Shown here piece after piece: positions 12,001 through 18,729 of a stretch of 26,523 nt of DNA. The position numbers and the translations under genes are program-made. Source of the stretch: Pseudomonadota bacterium (GTDB taxonomy: Bacteria; Pseudomonadota; Gammaproteobacteria; Burkholderiales; Burkholderiaceae); NCBI GenBank assembly GCA_021783435.1, contig JAJXUC010000038.1:1-26523 (forward strand). The letters are read 5' to 3'. The stretch's first letter is position 1; every line of letters starts with the position of its first letter. The notes beneath the pieces were generated by a model. That model ran no database searches. It saw nothing but the letters and a program-made list of their open reading frames with translations, and had not been told where the DNA came from.

Positions 12001-12983
12001 CGGCGAAACGGCAGACCGCCGCGCCGCCCGCCACCACCGGGACATCGCCGCTGCGCGAGCAGGTCATTCACTTCATCAACAAGCCCATGCCCGGCGGCCT
12101 GCCGAAAAAAACCGCGCGCGCGTTGCTGGACATCGAGGACAAGAATTTCGTCCCCATCATCCGCAACCCGGCCACCACCACGGTGGACAGTGAGGCCGTG
12201 TTCTATTTCCCCGGCTGCGGCTCCGAGCGCCTGTTTTCGCAGGTCGGCCTGGCCACCCAGGCCATGCTGTGGCAGGTGGGGGTGCAGACCGTGCTGCCGC
12301 CGGGCTATCTGTGCTGCGGCTACCCGCAGCGCGGCGCGGGGCAGTTCGACAAGGCCGAAAAAATCATCACCGACAACCGGGTGCTGTTCCACCGCGTGGC
12401 CAACACGCTGAACTACCTCGACATCAAGACCGTGGTGGTGAGCTGCGGTACCTGCTTCGACCAGTTGCAGGGCTATGACTTCGACAAAATCTTCCCCGGC
12501 TGCCGCATCGTCGACATCCACGAATTCCTGCTGGAGAAGGGCGTCTCCCTGCCCCACACCGGCACCGCTTATCTTTACCACGACCCCTGCCACAGCCCGA
12601 TGAAGCAGCAAGAGCCGATGAAAACGGTGAAAGCCCTGCTGGGCGACGGCGTGCGCAAGAGCGAGCGCTGCTGCGGCGAAAGCGGCACCCTGGGCGTGAG
12701 CCGGCCCGACATCGCCACCCAGGTGCGCTTTCGCAAGCAAGAGGAACTGCGCGCCGACGAAGCCGCGCTTCGCGCGCAGGGCCACAGCGGCGACATCAAG
12801 ATCCTCACCTCCTGCCCGAGCTGTCTGCAAGGCCTGTCACGCTACAAGAACGACCTGCAAAGCGGCCTGCTGGAGGCCGACTACATCGTCATCGAGCTGG
12901 CCCGTCATAGCCTCGGCGAAGACTGGATGCCCGCTTATGTTCAAGCCGCCAATGCGGGCGGCATCGAGCGCGTGCTGGTGTAG
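9003..12983 (+). CDS. Large FAD-linked oxidase / 4Fe-4S / CCG-domain oxidoreductase (DUF3683 family)
   Basis: A 1326-residue multidomain redox protein. In order: an N-terminal DUF3683 region (about 1-190); an FAD-binding PCMH domain with [11 protein letters not shown] (224-234); an FAD-oxidase C-terminal domain ending near GEHGIGI (about 778); a two-cluster ferredoxin-like unit with Cys859-862-865-869 ([11 protein letters not shown]) and Cys921-924-927-931 ([11 protein letters not shown]); and two CCG (heterodisulfide-reductase-like) repeats, marked by GCG at 1072, CCG at 1104-1106, SCGTC, DPCH and CCGESG. The layout is that of GlcD/Dld-type 2-hydroxyacid dehydrogenases fused to a GlcF-type Fe-S subunit. 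It probably oxidises a 2-hydroxyacid such as D-lactate or glycolate and passes electrons to the respiratory chain; the substrate is not certain. Cytoplasmic, no signal peptide. ATG 8982 is an alternative start that overlaps the TACAAT box. Confidence 0.92.
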   Translation: MNAPQAPLLNLQAQTPVTAVTDQPARLREIPYNYTSFSDREIVIRLLGAEAWGWLDQLRQERRTGRSARMLYEVLGDIWVIQRNPYLQDDLLHSAKRRGALVDALWHRLREIDKRRSAPDMNDPQAQARDALVLQLLERARATVGAFAAWFDEVAALRRRAQREFARHTRKDNIRFDGLARVSHMTDATDWRVEVPFVVLCPDTEAEMAPLVQACVALGLTIVPRGGGTGYTGGAVPLVWNSAVINTEKLEELGAVEVIALPGVAEPVATIRSGAGVVTQRVTDAADRAGLVFAVDPTSADASCIGGNIAMNAGGKKAVLWGTAIDNLAWWRMVDPQGRWVEVTRLDHNLGKIHDVELARFQVETFAADMRTLLSSQVLEIEGARFRKAGLGKDVTDKFLAGLPGIQKEGCDGLITSARWVLHRMPPQVRTFCLEFFGQAREAIPSIVEIKNFLENRPGGAILAGLEHLDERYLRAVGYAPKSKRGAFPKMVLFGDIVGEDDAAVARATAEVVRMANARVGEGFVAVSAEARKKFWLDRKRTAAIARHTNAFKINEDVVIPLPRMGEYVDGIERINIELSLTNKLQLAAELDRFLRGRLPLARNEELSEGEAPVAADELEAVREQALDLLGGVHARWSFLLQALDAPLSQALPHFAALGLAPAETAAMQMLHRQPRAQLFHLLQDHSLRVSWKADIRRPLHALFAGGAFEPLRRELDAIHKRVLKGRVWAALHMHAGDGNVHTNIPVNSDDYAMLQAAQAAVARIMALARNLDGVISGEHGIGITKLEFLTDAEIGPFRDYKLRVDPEGRFNKGKLLHDPKLPADLTNAYTPSFGLMGHESLIMQQSDIGAISNSVKDCLRCGKCKPVCATHVPRANLLYSPRNKILATSLLVEAFLYEEQTRRGISIHHWEEFEDVADHCTVCHKCLSPCPVDIDFGDVSMNMRSLLRKMGKKSFNPGSSAAMFFLNATDPRTIKTVRTGLMQWGFKAQNAAVKLLRGPAKRQTAAPPATTGTSPLREQVIHFINKPMPGGLPKKTARALLDIEDKNFVPIIRNPATTTVDSEAVFYFPGCGSERLFSQVGLATQAMLWQVGVQTVLPPGYLCCGYPQRGAGQFDKAEKIITDNRVLFHRVANTLNYLDIKTVVVSCGTCFDQLQGYDFDKIFPGCRIVDIHEFLLEKGVSLPHTGTAYLYHDPCHSPMKQQEPMKTVKALLGDGVRKSERCCGESGTLGVSRPDIATQVRFRKQEELRADEAALRAQGHSGDIKILTSCPSCLQGLSRYKNDLQSGLLEADYIVIELARHSLGEDWMPAYVQAANAGGIERVLV

Positions 12984-12987
12984 GGCG

Positions 12988-13031
12988 AAATGGGGTCTGT
13001 CCCCGTTCAGAAATGGGGACAGACCCCATTT
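12988..13031. repeat. Inverted pair of a 17-bp dispersed repeat
   Basis: AAATGGGGTCTGTCCCC (12988-13004) is followed after a 10-base loop by its perfect reverse complement (13015-13031). The same 17-mer recurs twice at 14431-14471. The structure sits between the convergent ends of the oxidoreductase and lipoprotein genes, 4 bases after the oxidoreductase stop. It could form a strong hairpin and may act as a terminator or mRNA end, though it lacks a U-tract longer than three. The pattern resembles REP-like intergenic repeats; no transposase is nearby. Confidence 0.9.
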
Positions 13032-13050
13032 CCCTCCTTTCCCCCATCGC

Positions 13051-14214
13051 TCAATTCGCCGCCTTGATCTGCGCCGACCACTGCAGCAATTCCACCAGCG
13101 TCACCGGTGCAAGGCCACCAGCCGTGGCCGTTGTGTTCCACATTTCGATTTCAGTGGGGTGATAGGTGCTGATGGCGAACGGGATGACAGTCGGCCAGTT
13201 GACGGTTGGCCCGGCGGTCTGGAACTCCAGCGGCGACAGCGCCGGCGGCGAAGCTGCCTGTGCCTGAACGTAGAGCGCTTGAAACTCGGCGTAATCCTGC
13301 GTTTCTGTGCTGAGGATGGGGTTGTCCAGATCATGGTTGGCCAGCACCGCGCGTGTGCCCAGCGCCTGGCGGAACTGCTGCATGACCTGGATGGCGAAGG
13401 CGCTGCCGCCGTCGCCAGCGTTGTCGAACACGGTGGGGTTGAAGGTGTAGTCCAGCGGTGTCTCCTGCCAGGCGGTGTAGTCGTTGGGGGCATCGGACAG
13501 ACATTGCTCCATCTGCGCGGCGCTGAAGCCGGCGTTGGCCAGAACCTGCTGATTGCTGGCACTGCCGGAGACGACGAAGGGTTCGGCAGTAATTGATGAG
13601 CACACCGAAATGGCTACCTCGCCCATCAGTGCGTTAGCGTCGTACACCGAGGCCAGGTGCTGCTGCAACTGCGTCCACAGTGCGCTGTAGGCAGGTGTCC
13701 AGAAGTTGGGAAAGACCGCACTGTTGCCGTTGCCTTCGGTGAGCGTCACCGAACCCACCTGCTGCATCACCCAGGCCGGGGTGTTGGGGCCGGCGAAAAT
13801 GCGCAGCTTGCCCACCAGCGGCGTGCCTGGGTACTGCGCGTTGTAGTTGGCGATGTTCTGCAACGCGGCGTCGATGACGCTGTCGTCAAACACTCCTGGC
13901 TGCGGTTCGAGTTGCAACCAGGTAGCCTGAATCACGGCAGCGGCGTACACGCCAGGATGAGCGTTGGCCTCCAGCAAGCGGTTCTGCGGCAGGCCGCTTG
14001 CGGTGCCCACCCAGCTCTCGTCGCCCATGGTGACCATGCCGATCAGGGAAGGCTTCGCGATCCCCGCCGTTGGCGTGGGGCCGCTGGGCGGTGGCGCAGA
14101 CGAGCCGCCGCCTCCGCCGCACGCGTCCAGCAGGAGGGCCGCGCACGACAGCGCAATCACCAGGAGCACAACGCGCGACGCTCGCAACTTGGGGTGTGGA
14201 GTGGTTGCGCGCAT
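13051..14214 (-). CDS. Lipoprotein of unknown function, possible glycoside-hydrolase-like barrel
   Basis: A 387-residue predicted lipoprotein. Residues 1-31 form a lipoprotein signal peptide with lipobox LDAC (modified Cys32), then a Gly/Ser/Pro linker (33-50). The mature part contains ATWLQLEPQPGVFDD, KLRIFAGPNTPAWVM, GEVAISVC and EIEMWNTT, an order that recalls clan GH-A (beta/alpha)8 hydrolases: W..lEP..G.fd, then P-x-W, then Glu residues near expected strands 4 and 7. I do not recognise the family; the hydrolase idea is weak inference. Start ATG 14214 is chosen because AGGAG lies 6 bases before it. A longer frame reaches 14259 but has no signal advantage. The gene is alone and is bracketed on both sides by the 17-bp repeat, and its upstream region is unusually AT-rich, both hints of separate acquisition. 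Confidence 0.82.
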   Translation of the reverse strand: MRATTPHPKLRASRVVLLVIALSCAALLLDACGGGGGSSAPPPSGPTPTAGIAKPSLIGMVTMGDESWVGTASGLPQNRLLEANAHPGVYAAAVIQATWLQLEPQPGVFDDSVIDAALQNIANYNAQYPGTPLVGKLRIFAGPNTPAWVMQQVGSVTLTEGNGNSAVFPNFWTPAYSALWTQLQQHLASVYDANALMGEVAISVCSSITAEPFVVSGSASNQQVLANAGFSAAQMEQCLSDAPNDYTAWQETPLDYTFNPTVFDNAGDGGSAFAIQVMQQFRQALGTRAVLANHDLDNPILSTETQDYAEFQALYVQAQAASPPALSPLEFQTAGPTVNWPTVIPFAISTYHPTEIEMWNTTATAGGLAPVTLVELLQWSAQIKAAN

Positions 14215-14430
14215 GGCATGCTCCTGCGGATCGCTGTGGAATGCAGCCAATAACGGCATACCGCAGCCCCCTGCCTACAGACAAGTGACGAGATCCATGC
14301 AAAAGTTTGCAACAACACTGAAAATTCCAAGCAACCAAACAGCTGTTGCTTGATTTTCCTGAAACAAATCAATCATCCGCCCAATCACCATTTCTGCACA
14401 TTTGAAAACGAGATGACTGACAAAGAGGCG

Positions 14431-14471
14431 AAATGGGGTCTGTCCCCCTTTCCCAAATGGGGTCTGTCCCC
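14431..14471. repeat. Direct pair of the 17-bp dispersed repeat
   Basis: AAATGGGGTCTGTCCCC occurs at 14431-14447 and again at 14455-14471, 24 bp apart and in the same orientation as the copy at 12988. With the inverted pair at 12988-13031 this gives four perfect copies, two on each side of the lipoprotein gene. Confidence 0.92.
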
Positions 14472-14501
14472 GTTTCCCGTTTCCCTCTCAGCAAGGCGAA
14501 A

Positions 14502-14525
14502 AAAAGCCGCCCGAAGGCGGCTTTT
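14502..14525 (-). terminator. Rho-independent terminator of the porin gene
   Basis: Perfect 10-bp stem AAAAGCCGCC / GGCGGCTTTT with a 4-base loop, 29 bases after the porin stop codon. Read on the minus strand it ends in a run of seven T residues, so it is a strong terminator for the porin. The T-run on the plus strand is four long, so weaker function in that direction is possible. Confidence 0.92.
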
Positions 14526-14554
14526 CAAAACACAGTTGATGCAGCTTGCGCTGA

Positions 14555-15670
14555 TCAGAACTGGTGACGAATGCCCAGGGCGAAGCCGCTGGAGGTGAAA
14601 CCCGTACCGGCGACCAGCGCATCGTTGTTGCCCGTCGCATCTTGCACGGTAAAGGCAGCGCCAGAATCGTTCGAGATGTGCGCGTACGAGGTGTACAGGT
14701 TGGTGCGCTTGGACAGCGAGTAGGTGTAGCCGATCGCGTACTGCTTGGCACCCAGACCTGCCGTGGTCTTGTCTTTCTCCGCCGTGTAGGAAGCCAGGAA
14801 GGAGCCCGGGCCCACAGGCACCGTCGCGCCCAGCATCCAGACATCCAGCTTGTCGCCGCTTGCACCAGTAACTTGGCCCTGTTGGTTTTGGGCATACATG
14901 CCCGCCAGCTTGGCCACGCCGAAGTCATAGCTGCCGACGATCATGGTGTGCTTGGCGGCTGCATTACCGTTATAGAAATTTTCGCGCAGGTAGTCCACGC
15001 CGACCATAATCGGGCCGTTGTTGTATCCGCCGTGCAGGTTGTATTGACCAGTCGTGTTGTAGAGCGAGCCGGCAGGCGGAGTCAGCGCACCACCAGACGA
15101 CATGCCATCACCAAACACATACATGCCGGCGACATTGAAGCCGCTGAAATTCGGCGATTGATAAATGATCGACTGGCTGGCGCGAGCCGGAGCACCGACC
15201 AAGCCGATGTTGCTGATGGTGCCGGTCAGGCCGTAACCGAACGGGTCGATATTGGCTTGGTCCAGGAAGGTCAGGGTGTACTGGCGGCCGAAGGACACGG
15301 CACCGAAGTTACCCTTCAAGCCGGCGAAGGCTTGACGCTGCATGAAGCCGCCGCCGCCGCCATAACCAAGATTACCGCCGGTGCAAAAGCCGACATTACC
15401 CGCCGCGCTGGCGTACGTGCCACCGTTGGCGCAGAAGCCGGTTTCAGCGTCGAAGAAGGCCGACAGACCGCCGCCCAGGTCTTCCGTGCCCTTGATGCCG
15501 ATGCGTGAGCCGGACTGAATACCGGTGCCCAGCTTGGTGACGCTGCTGTTGCCGTTGCTGTAATGGGCGACGCCCAGGTCGATGATGCCGTACAGCTGCA
15601 CGCTGCTTTGGGCCATGGCGGCGCCGGAAAATGCGCCGAGAACGGCCAGCGCGAGTAGTGATTTTTTCAT
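14555..15670 (-). CDS. Gram-negative trimeric outer-membrane porin (Porin_4/OmpC-like)
   Basis: A 371-residue outer-membrane porin of the betaproteobacterial general-porin type, forming a 16-stranded channel for small solutes. It has a typical signal peptide (MKKSLLALAVLGAFSGAAMA, 1-20), then QSSVQLYGIIDLGV, the first strand of this family, the SGSRIGIKGTEDLGGGLSAFF segment, and the C-terminal strand ending in a phenylalanine (RHQF), the signal for the BAM machinery. A Gly-rich loop near 83-110 carries two cysteines about 16 residues apart, unusual for porins and able to form a disulfide. ATG 15670 is fixed by the signal peptide and a GGAG 8 bases upstream; the frame reaches 15877 without further support. 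Monocistronic, with its own terminator. Confidence 0.96.
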   Translation of the reverse strand: MKKSLLALAVLGAFSGAAMAQSSVQLYGIIDLGVAHYSNGNSSVTKLGTGIQSGSRIGIKGTEDLGGGLSAFFDAETGFCANGGTYASAAGNVGFCTGGNLGYGGGGGFMQRQAFAGLKGNFGAVSFGRQYTLTFLDQANIDPFGYGLTGTISNIGLVGAPARASQSIIYQSPNFSGFNVAGMYVFGDGMSSGGALTPPAGSLYNTTGQYNLHGGYNNGPIMVGVDYLRENFYNGNAAAKHTMIVGSYDFGVAKLAGMYAQNQQGQVTGASGDKLDVWMLGATVPVGPGSFLASYTAEKDKTTAGLGAKQYAIGYTYSLSKRTNLYTSYAHISNDSGAAFTVQDATGNNDALVAGTGFTSSGFALGIRHQF

Positions 15671-16024
15671 GGGTGCATCTCCAGAAGATTGTTGGATGAA
15701 ACGGTTTGCCGCAATACTGCTTACCGCTGCGTAGCAAGCCGGCTTGGGCAGGGTGCCGGCCGTCAGACTCGCCAACTCCGGGATGGGAGTTGCATGCATT
15801 TCAGCACCCGGCAATGGCCGGTGCAAGACCTGGTTCCGACATCGGGCCAGATTCCTGAAGTTGCGTTGCAGTGGCACAACATGCGGGGCGTGGCAGCAGG
15901 TCGAGCGGCGCGCCCGGATGGAAACCCCGCTGCCAGGAGGCGCCTATGCTTTCAACCTGGGCCGAGCGCATGGGCATGGGTTGCCGGTTCGTGCTCTGCG
16001 CCTGACGTTGAAAGGAGTTTCATC
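15671..16024. other. Intergenic region between divergent porin and coq7
   Basis: A 354-base gap holding upstream signals of two diverging genes. A coq7-frame extension to 15689 is open but has no start with ribosome-binding site and no family similarity, so I treat the gap as non-coding. The only structured element seen is the porin promoter candidate at 15798-15826, whose spacer is a near-perfect inverted repeat around GCACC/GGTGC. Confidence 0.5.
15798..15826 (-). promoter_or_regulatory. Candidate porin promoter
   Basis: On the minus strand TTGCAC, 17 bp, TGAAAT, with the -10 about 128 bases upstream of the porin ATG. The spacer can fold into a hairpin (GCACCGGC/GCCGGGTGC), which may be an operator. 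The hexamers match consensus only partly, so this is tentative. Confidence 0.35.
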
Positions 16025-16732
16025 ATGGTCGCCATCCATCGCGCCGAGCCAGCATCGTCCGCCGGACCGCGTGCATCGACACGCCCGAGCGCAGCCGATC
16101 GCTTGCTGGTGGCAGCGGACAACGCGCTGAAAACCCTGGCCGGCGGTCTGCAACCGTCGCGGCCGATGCCGGCGCCGCCCCTGGCGAGGCAGGCGGCCGG
16201 TCAGGGCATCCCCATGCCCCTGGCCGAGCGCGAGCTTGCGGCCAGGCTGATGCGGGTGAACCATGTGGGCGAAATCTGCGCCCAGGCGCTGTACCAGGGG
16301 CAGGCGCTGGCGGCGCGCGACGGCCGGCTGCGCCAGCATTTCCTGCACGCCTCGCGGGACGAAGGCGATCACCTGGCCTGGTGCGCGCAGCGCCTGCGCG
16401 AACTGGACTCGCACCCGAGTTGGCTCAACCCGCTGTGGTACGCCGGAGCCTTCGGCCTGGGCCTGCTGGCCGGACGCGTGGCGGGCGACAAGGTCAGCCT
16501 GGGCTTCGTCGTGGAAACCGAGAACCAAGTGGAGCAGCACCTGGCCTCGCATCTGCAGCACCTGCCGCAGGCCGATGCGGAGTCGCGCGCGGTGGTGGCG
16601 CAGATGCAGGCCGACGAGCTGGAGCACGCGCGCGCGGCGGACAAGCTCGGCGCAACCCGCTTGCCGGCCCCGGTGCGCTGGGCGATGCGCGGCGCCGCGA
16701 AGGTGATGACGACGACGGCGCAGTGGGTGTGA
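16025..16732 (+). CDS. coq7: Demethoxyubiquinone hydroxylase Coq7
   Basis: A 235-residue di-iron hydroxylase that catalyses the 2-polyprenyl-3-methyl-6-methoxy-1,4-benzoquinol hydroxylation late in ubiquinone synthesis, at the inner membrane. The iron ligands of the family are visible: Glu83 (NHVGE), Glu113 and His116 (DEGDH), a glutamate in VVETENQVE (164 or 166), and Glu198 and His201 (DELEH). The hydrophobic helix around 136-152 (LWYAGAFGLGLLAG) is the usual membrane-dipping segment. The N-terminal 65 residues are Pro/Ala-rich and longer than the conserved core. ATG 16025 has a strong AAGGAG at 16012-16017, 7 bases upstream. It is a lone gene, divergent from the porin. Ubiquinone made through it is a likely electron acceptor for the respiratory enzymes of this organism. 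Confidence 0.96.
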   Translation: MVAIHRAEPASSAGPRASTRPSAADRLLVAADNALKTLAGGLQPSRPMPAPPLARQAAGQGIPMPLAERELAARLMRVNHVGEICAQALYQGQALAARDGRLRQHFLHASRDEGDHLAWCAQRLRELDSHPSWLNPLWYAGAFGLGLLAGRVAGDKVSLGFVVETENQVEQHLASHLQHLPQADAESRAVVAQMQADELEHARAADKLGATRLPAPVRWAMRGAAKVMTTTAQWV

Positions 16733-16752
16733 GGGCTGTGAAGGCGCTCCGG

Positions 16753-16772
16753 GCCGGGCGCGTGCGCCCGGC
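16753..16772 (+). terminator. GC-rich hairpin downstream of coq7
   Basis: A 9-bp perfect stem GCCGGGCGC / GCGCCCGGC with a 2-base loop, 20 bases after the coq7 stop. There is no T-run after it, so it may be a Rho-assisted 3' end or simply a GC-rich palindrome. Confidence 0.35.
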
Positions 16773-16846
16773 GGTGCACAAGTGAGCGTCGCCGGTGGCC
16801 CGCTGGCCAGGCGGGAGAGGGGCGATTGCCGTGGCCATCCCGTGCC

Positions 16847-16852
16847 TACAAT
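16847..16852 (+). promoter_or_regulatory. -10-like box TACAAT upstream of the DUF1640-like gene
   Basis: GCCTACAATGG is followed by the ATG after 9 bases (16853-16861); TTGCCG at 16826-16831 could be a -35 with a short 15-bp spacer. A transcript would start 2-4 bases before the ATG, and no Shine-Dalgarno is present. Confidence 0.45.
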
Positions 16853-16861
16853 GGTCTGGCC

Positions 16862-17094
16862 ATGACTTCAGCCACGTACATTTCGTACAACTGCGTTCGC
16901 CGTCTGCGTGATTCCGGCATGTCCGAGGCGCGGGCTGAGGCTCTTGCCGAAGCATGCCGCGACACGCAAGGCGGAGCCGATCGAGTGACCAACCCGATCT
17001 GCAGGACGTGGGATGCCACCTGACCATCAAGATCAGCGTCATGCTGGTGGTCGCGGCGGGGCTGCTGCTGGCGGTGCTTCGCGGATTGCAGTGA
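16862..17094 (+). pseudogene. DUF1640-like small coiled-coil/membrane protein, broken by a -1 frameshift
   Basis: The first frame encodes 53 residues starting MTSATYISYNCVRRLRDSGM, continuing SEARAEALAEACRDTQ, which resembles the N-terminus of DUF1640 (CCDC90-like) proteins, and stops at 17021-17023. The -1 frame, entered around 16993-16998, continues with NPDLQDVGCHLTIKI and a hydrophobic segment (MLVVAAGLLLAVL) to the stop at 17092-17094, as the C-terminal membrane anchor of that family would. Joined, the product would be 77 residues. One missing base in AACCCGATC explains the break; a sequencing error or programmed shift is also possible, though no classical slippery heptamer is visible. 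DUF1640 family membership is judged by eye only. A TACAAT box sits 9 bases before the ATG. Confidence 0.55.
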
Positions 17095-18539
17095 ACGAGG
17101 GCCTGGCCGAGGCTGCGTCTGCCGTGACCGGACCGTCCTCCAGGCACGAGCGAGCGCAAAGCGGCCGGCTGTGGGCCGGACTCCATGCGCTGCCATGGTT
17201 TTCCGGACTGACCCGGCCGGTTTCGAGTTCCCCCCCATTGGCCACTGTGCGGCAACCCCCCCGAGGGGGCGAGCCACGCTTGGGGCGGCCCGGCGCATGG
17301 CTCGGGTGTGCCCCCGGGCCAGCCGCTGCGCGTCAGGCCTCCCCCCGAGGGGGCGAGCCACGCTTGGGGCGGCCCGGCGCATGGCTCGGGACCTTGCTGC
17401 CGCTGGCGTGCTTGCTGGGGATGTTGGCGGCCTTGGGGGGGTGTTCCAGCGTGCCGCTGTCTGCGCCATCCACCGAAGGGCAGGCGTCGGTGCAGGGTGC
17501 CGGCGGCTGCTACGCGCCGCCGCCCAACACGCGCGCGGCCTACAACCGCACGTACCGCGTGCTGGGGCGCAGCTACACGCCGCTGGCCAGCGCGTCGGGC
17601 TACGAGGCGCAGGGGCAGGCGTCGTGGTACGGCTGGGAGTCGGGCTCGACCACGTCCATGGGCGACCGTTTCAACCCGCGGGCCTTCACCGCAGCCAGCC
17701 GCACGCTGCCGCTGCCGACCTGTGTGCAGGTCACCAATCTGGCCAATGGCCGCAGCGCGCTGGTGTTGGTGAACGATCGCGGGCCGTTCGTCGACAGCCG
17801 CATCATGGATCTGTCGTATGGCGCGGCCCAGGCGCTGGGCATCACGCGCACGGGGACGGCCCGGGTGCGCATCGTCGCGCTGGCGGGCAATGGACCGCCG
17901 GCTCCAGCTCAGGGGGCGCCGGCTGCGCCCGTCTCGCCGGTTGCGCCGCAGATGGATGCAGCCGCGCAACCGGAGACCTTCGCCCCGGCACCCATCGCGG
18001 TGGCGCAGGCCGGCGCGGTGAACGCGCCAGGCATCGAGAGCCAGCCGCTGCCGCCGCCGCTGCAAGGCGCAAACTCCGGCAGCGAGGCGAGCCCGAGTGA
18101 AACCTCTGCCGGCATGCCTTCGGCAGCACCGGTCGCACTGGCAGCGTCCGCCGCAGCCAACGCCACCGCCGGCTCCAGCGCCGCATCCGCCGCCGTCACG
18201 TCGACCATGGCAGCAGCCCCATCCACGCGGCTTACGCCACAGCCCGCACCCCTGTCCACGCCCGCCCCCACGCTGCAGACGCTGGCACCACAGTTGCCGG
18301 GTGCGCCACAGGCCTATTTGCAGACCGGCGCTTTCGCGCTGCAGGCCAACGCCGAGGCCGAGCGTGCGCAACTGCTGGCGGCGGGGCTTGGCCCCGTGCT
18401 CGTTGTTCCGGGTACCTTGCATGGCGCCATGTTCTACCGCGTGCAGATCGGCCCGTTGCCGGGCAATGCGCCGGACACGGCGCTGCTGCACAAGCTGCGC
18501 CTCCTGGGCTTGAGCGCCTACGCGGTGGTGCAGCAGTAG
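17013..18539 (+). CDS. rlpA: RlpA-like septal lipoprotein with double-psi barrel and SPOR domain
   Basis: The maximal frame has 508 residues, but the start is unresolved. A lipoprotein signal (LLPLACLLGMLAALGGC, modified Cys144 in this numbering) is followed by the RlpA double-psi beta-barrel (about 190-290), a long Ala/Pro-rich linker (about 290-425) and a C-terminal SPOR domain (about 430-508) that binds denuded septal glycan. NDRGPF (254-259) and the following RIMDLSYGAAQAL are typical. However, the signature usually read as GE-x-(F/Y)-D...TAAH is here GDRFN (217-221) and TAAS (226-229), so lytic transglycosylase activity is doubtful. The only in-frame ATG (17013) overlaps the broken DUF1640 gene; GTG 17247 or TTG codons nearer the signal are alternatives. 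Two identical in-frame 50-bp repeats lie just before the signal peptide, so the translated N-terminus may not be real. Confidence 0.85.
   Translation: MPPDHQDQRHAGGRGGAAAGGASRIAVNEGLAEAASAVTGPSSRHERAQSGRLWAGLHALPWFSGLTRPVSSSPPLATVRQPPRGGEPRLGRPGAWLGCAPGPAAARQASPRGGEPRLGRPGAWLGTLLPLACLLGMLAALGGCSSVPLSAPSTEGQASVQGAGGCYAPPPNTRAAYNRTYRVLGRSYTPLASASGYEAQGQASWYGWESGSTTSMGDRFNPRAFTAASRTLPLPTCVQVTNLANGRSALVLVNDRGPFVDSRIMDLSYGAAQALGITRTGTARVRIVALAGNGPPAPAQGAPAAPVSPVAPQMDAAAQPETFAPAPIAVAQAGAVNAPGIESQPLPPPLQGANSGSEASPSETSAGMPSAAPVALAASAAANATAGSSAASAAVTSTMAAAPSTRLTPQPAPLSTPAPTLQTLAPQLPGAPQAYLQTGAFALQANAEAERAQLLAAGLGPVLVVPGTLHGAMFYRVQIGPLPGNAPDTALLHKLRLLGLSAYAVVQQ
17257..17306 (+). repeat. 50-bp repeat, copy 1
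   Basis: First of two identical 50-bp copies beginning CCCCCCGAGGGGGC and ending GCATGGCTCGGG. The copies are offset by 84 bp, a multiple of three, so both are read in the same frame within the rlpA reading frame and encode the same PRGGEPRLGRPGAWLG peptide. The C6/G5 core is palindromic. The sequence looks like a dispersed GC-rich repeat and not like protein-driven duplication. Confidence 0.93.
17341..17390 (+). repeat. 50-bp repeat, copy 2
   Basis: Second identical copy, separated from the first by 34 bp. It ends 11 codons before the hydrophobic core of the RlpA lipoprotein signal ends, so it probably lies in or directly upstream of the true start region. Confidence 0.93.
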
Positions 18540-18618
18540 CGCGGTGCGACCCGCGTCGGCCGGGGTTTCCTGTGGCCTGGCCGAAGTTCGCGTCCTGCCG
18601 GGGGGACTCTGCCGACAA

Positions 18619-18653
18619 AACACAACGGGGCTGCAAGGCAGCCCCGTTGTGTT
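18619..18653 (-). terminator. Long perfect hairpin between convergent rlpA and psiF-like genes
   Basis: A 16-bp perfect stem AACACAACGGGGCTGC / GCAGCCCCGTTGTGTT with a 3-base loop. On the minus strand it is followed by TTTTG, so it fits a terminator for the PsiF-repeat gene, 76 bases after that gene's stop. It may also stop plus-strand readthrough from rlpA, although the plus-strand T content after the stem is low. Confidence 0.75.
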
Positions 18654-18729
18654 GGCAAAGAGGGTATCGGCAAGCGCCGCGGCCATCGGGCCGTGACGGA
18701 AGCGATACCTCGGCGTTGCTCTTGCCCTC

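Larger units (their letters stand above)
14215..14554. other. Gene-free, AT-rich spacer between lipoprotein and porin genes
   Basis: This 340-base gap holds the lipoprotein upstream region, clearly more AT-rich than its surroundings at about 14285-14425; an inverted repeat AAGCAAC/GTTGCTT (14329-14335 and 14345-14351) around the palindrome AACAGCTGTT; two direct copies of the 17-bp dispersed repeat (14431-14471); and the porin terminator (14502-14525). The short plus-strand frame here is made largely of repeat sequence and is not credible as a gene. No clear lipoprotein promoter could be fixed. Confidence 0.6.

Noticed and set aside
9471..12830. A 1119-residue open frame on the minus strand antisense to the large oxidoreductase
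   Set aside because: Its translation is His/Ala/Val/Leu-rich with no domain, the opposite strand encodes clear flavin and Fe-S motifs, and long antisense frames are expected at this GC content.
12937..13596. A 219-codon plus-strand frame after the oxidoreductase
   Set aside because: It starts inside the preceding gene, crosses the inverted repeat and is antisense to the lipoprotein, whose signal peptide and lipobox are clear.
12988..14471. The 17-bp repeats as a CRISPR array
   Set aside because: Only two copies per site, unequal spacing and orientation, no regular spacers and no cas genes.
14350..14598. An 82-codon plus-strand frame between lipoprotein and porin
   Set aside because: Much of it is translated repeat (KWGLSPFP twice), it runs through the porin terminator into the porin's antisense strand, and it has no ribosome-binding site.
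15689..16024. N-terminal extension of coq7 in an open frame
   Set aside because: The Shine-Dalgarno at 16012 fixes ATG 16025, and the extension has no family similarity.
16494..18686. A 730-residue minus-strand frame across coq7 and rlpA
   Set aside because: It spans two well-supported plus-strand genes and the GC-rich repeats, with no recognisable domain.
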